Program-made: the position numbers and the translations under genes | NCBI GenBank assembly: GCA_900549155.1 | Contig: URNF01000118.1 | Location: forward strand, 1-6,202 | Length of the DNA stretch: 6,202 bases | Origin: an uncultured Oscillospiraceae bacterium | GTDB lineage: Bacteria > Bacillota > Clostridia > Oscillospirales > Acutalibacteraceae | Direction: 5' to 3' | Notes under the pieces: generated by a model | Databases searched by the model: none | Told to the model about the DNA's origin: nothing | What the model saw: the letters and a program-made list of their open reading frames with translations, nothing else | In this document: in pieces, positions 5,336 through 6,202 of the stretch | How the letters are laid out: each line of letters starts with the position of its first letter | Numbering within the stretch: the first letter of the stretch is position 1

Positions 5336-5869
5336 CTAATATTTGCAAATATAGTATTTGTCCTTAACAAACGAAGACAGTTTGTTTCTGATATCGTCGA
5401 CACTTCCGCCCTCGACGGTTGATTTATCAACAAGGAACACCTGATTGTTGGCTTGATACAAAAAGAAATAGTCCGATGTTTCATAAACCTTGGCGAACAA
5501 GGAGTATTCCATTTCAGCCTCTCCGTTATATTCTTCGCTTTTTGTAAAGACCTTCAGGATGTCATCACCAAAGAGGTAGATATTTTCAGCATCCTTCATG
5601 TTTGCCAAAGATGCGTATCGTATTCTCGGTGAACCAAAATACATAAAAACGAAAAGTGCAATGACAAGCAGGACTCCAACAAGCAAAATAATCAGAACAG
5701 AATCAAAGCCGAATACAATAAGCTCTGCAATGATTACCAAAAGTAAAACAAGACAATATGTCACTCTTGATCGTATTGCTTTTCTTGGCTCCGATTTTCT
5801 GTAAAAGGATACATGTGTCAACGCCTTTATCGCATCAAGGTCAAATTTGCATTTTGCTCTGATCTCCAT
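5336..5869 (-). CDS. YcxB-like two-helix membrane protein (177 residues)
   Basis: The layout matches the YcxB-like family, small Firmicutes membrane proteins of unknown function. A short basic N-terminal region (MEIRAKCKFDLDAIKALTHV, SFYRKSEPRK) precedes two closely spaced helices at about 35-54 and 56-78. A cytoplasmic domain of about 95 residues follows, with strand-like segments ENIYLFGDDILKVFT (95-109), MEYSLFAKVYETSDYFFLYQ (120-139) and NQVFLVDKSTVEGG (142-155), and a final DDIRNKLSSFV helix (158-168). The alternation 'Y-x-F...D-Y-F-F-L-Y...V-F-L-V-D-K' is typical of the family's C-terminal domain. The start at 5869 has AGGGGG (5877-5882) 7 bases upstream. The gene is visibly richer in A and T than its neighbours. 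It has its own promoter and is followed after 12 bases by the small 5105-5323 gene. The family call is by eye. Confidence 0.88.
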   Translation of the reverse strand: MEIRAKCKFDLDAIKALTHVSFYRKSEPRKAIRSRVTYCLVLLLVIIAELIVFGFDSVLIILLVGVLLVIALFVFMYFGSPRIRYASLANMKDAENIYLFGDDILKVFTKSEEYNGEAEMEYSLFAKVYETSDYFFLYQANNQVFLVDKSTVEGGSVDDIRNKLSSFVKDKYYICKY

Positions 5870-5889
5870 ACCATCGCCCCCTCTTGTGT

Positions 5890-5918
5890 ATCATACCATA
5901 TCGGCAGCAGATCCGCAA
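5890..5918 (-). promoter_or_regulatory. Promoter for the YcxB-like gene
   Basis: On the minus strand, TTGCGG (5913-5918) is 17 bases from TATGAT (5890-5895), which carries an upstream TGG (extended -10). The predicted transcription start is near 5883, at the edge of the AGGGGG ribosome binding site, so the leader is about 14 bases. Confidence 0.6.
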
Positions 5919-6077
5919 CACACATATAGTTCTGAAAATACAGACGGAGTTCCTGCTTTTATGGAATCCACCCATCGGCAAAGCCTTGCAAAAATGCTTC
6001 TTACCTCTTACCCATTCCTTCTTACTTTCCAAAGCCCCAAGCGTGACTAAAGACGGAAGAAGTAATAAGTAAAAAGT

Positions 6078-6107
6078 AAGTCCCAAAAACTTTCGTCCTT
6101 GGGACTT
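6078..6107 (-). terminator. Possible terminator hairpin facing left
   Basis: A 9-bp inverted repeat (AAGTCCCAA at 6078-6086, TTGGGACTT at 6099-6107) has a 12-base loop. On the minus strand it is followed by ACTTTTTACTTATTACTTC, a T-rich but interrupted tail. It could end a leftward transcript from beyond the right edge, or simply be part of a repeat element. Confidence 0.4.
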
Positions 6108-6115
6108 TGGCGGAG

Positions 6116-6191
6116 AAGGAGGGACTGAAAACTGCCCTCTTGCGGTTCCCGAAAAAATCTTCGGGCTGCCGCTTTTCCTCGATTTTTTCGA
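6116..6191. repeat. Run of three short hairpins, candidate structured repeat
   Basis: Three inverted repeats follow one another: GAGGG/CCCTC (about 6119-6139, loop of 11), GCGG-TT-CCCGAA/TTCGGG-CTG-CCGC (6142-6172, loop AAAATC, small internal loop), and TCGA/TCGA around five T residues (6179-6191). GCGGT (6142-6146) could alternatively pair with ACCGC (6191-6195). No gene explains the arrangement. It could be an interspersed repeat, part of an untranslated region, or a structured RNA cut by the window edge. Confidence 0.35.
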
Positions 6192-6202
6192 CCGCTGCGC
6201 CA

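Larger units (their letters stand above)
5919..6202. other. Gene-free right end with A/G-rich tracts and hairpins
   Basis: I find no convincing gene here. On the minus strand all three frames remain open from about 6060 to the right edge, so openness carries no weight. One frame (6022-6201) gives 59 residues with a plausible charged stretch (VEKIEEKRQPEDFF) and could in principle be the end of a gene entering from the right. The stretch holds related short tracts: CTTCTTAC-type at 5997-6028 and AAGTAATAAGTAAAAAGTAAG at 6060-6080. These are partly complementary and may pair imperfectly. The hairpins at 6078-6107 and 6116-6191 follow. Together this looks more like an intergenic repeat than a gene. 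Confidence 0.45.

Noticed and set aside
5841..6086. Minus-strand frame overlapping the start of the YcxB-like gene
   Set aside because: It runs through the YcxB-like promoter and start codon, and all three frames are open here, so it is a product of the repeat-like sequence.
6105..6145. tRNA-like 3' end (TGGCGGAGAAGGAGGG, reminiscent of a leftward tRNA-Ser)
   Set aside because: The T-loop position lacks the TTCGAAT-type sequence, and no anticodon arm or cloverleaf can be drawn from the following bases.
6022..6201. Possible C-terminal end of a leftward gene entering from the right
   Set aside because: It is 59 residues with a plausible charged stretch but no start in the window. It contains the 6078-6107 hairpin, and the other two frames are equally open.

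Overview
The window looks like ordinary chromosome from a Gram-positive member of the Clostridia. Base composition is moderate to GC-leaning. Ribosome binding sites are purine-rich (GGGGG or AAGGAG type), and the promoters are sigma-A-like with extended -10 boxes. The protein flavour (a UPF0158-like protein, a zinc-ribbon membrane protein, a YcxB-like protein, a flavodoxin with a clostridial look) suggests an Oscillospiraceae/Ruminococcaceae-type gut bacterium. That placement is inference; no marker gene is present. There are no rRNA or tRNA genes, CRISPR arrays, transposases or phage genes.

Layout, left to right. Positions 1-928 hold a leftward transcription unit: promoter (900-928), a UPF0158-like protein (539-883), an unrecognised 146-residue protein (79-519), and the first 22 codons of a lipoprotein that runs off the left edge (1-67). 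This last gene starts with a clear signal peptide and lipobox. A strong terminator (990-1032) separates this unit from a second leftward unit at 1058-3186. The second unit encodes a four-helix membrane protein fused to a flavodoxin-like domain (2189-3136), then a zinc-ribbon, six-helix membrane protein (1058-2137) whose Pro/Ala tail is encoded by an 18-bp tandem repeat.

The 164-bp gap at 3137-3300 is a divergent regulatory region with one promoter facing each way and a palindrome between them. Rightward from it runs a single large polytopic membrane protein (3301-5052). It has the layout of a GT-C-type glycosyltransferase and ends at a strong bidirectional terminator (5057-5094). From the right, a leftward two-gene unit converges on the same terminator: a YcxB-like two-helix membrane protein (5336-5869, promoter 5890-5918) and a small unrecognised protein (5105-5323). 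The last 280 bases carry no convincing gene, only AAGTAA-type tracts and a run of short hairpins, and may be an interspersed repeat.

Most products are membrane or surface proteins, but nothing shows that the four units form one pathway. I see no new defence, mobile or biosynthetic system. The most unusual items are the membrane-flavodoxin fusion paired with a zinc-ribbon membrane protein, the expandable 18-bp repeat, the divergent palindrome and the structured right-hand block.
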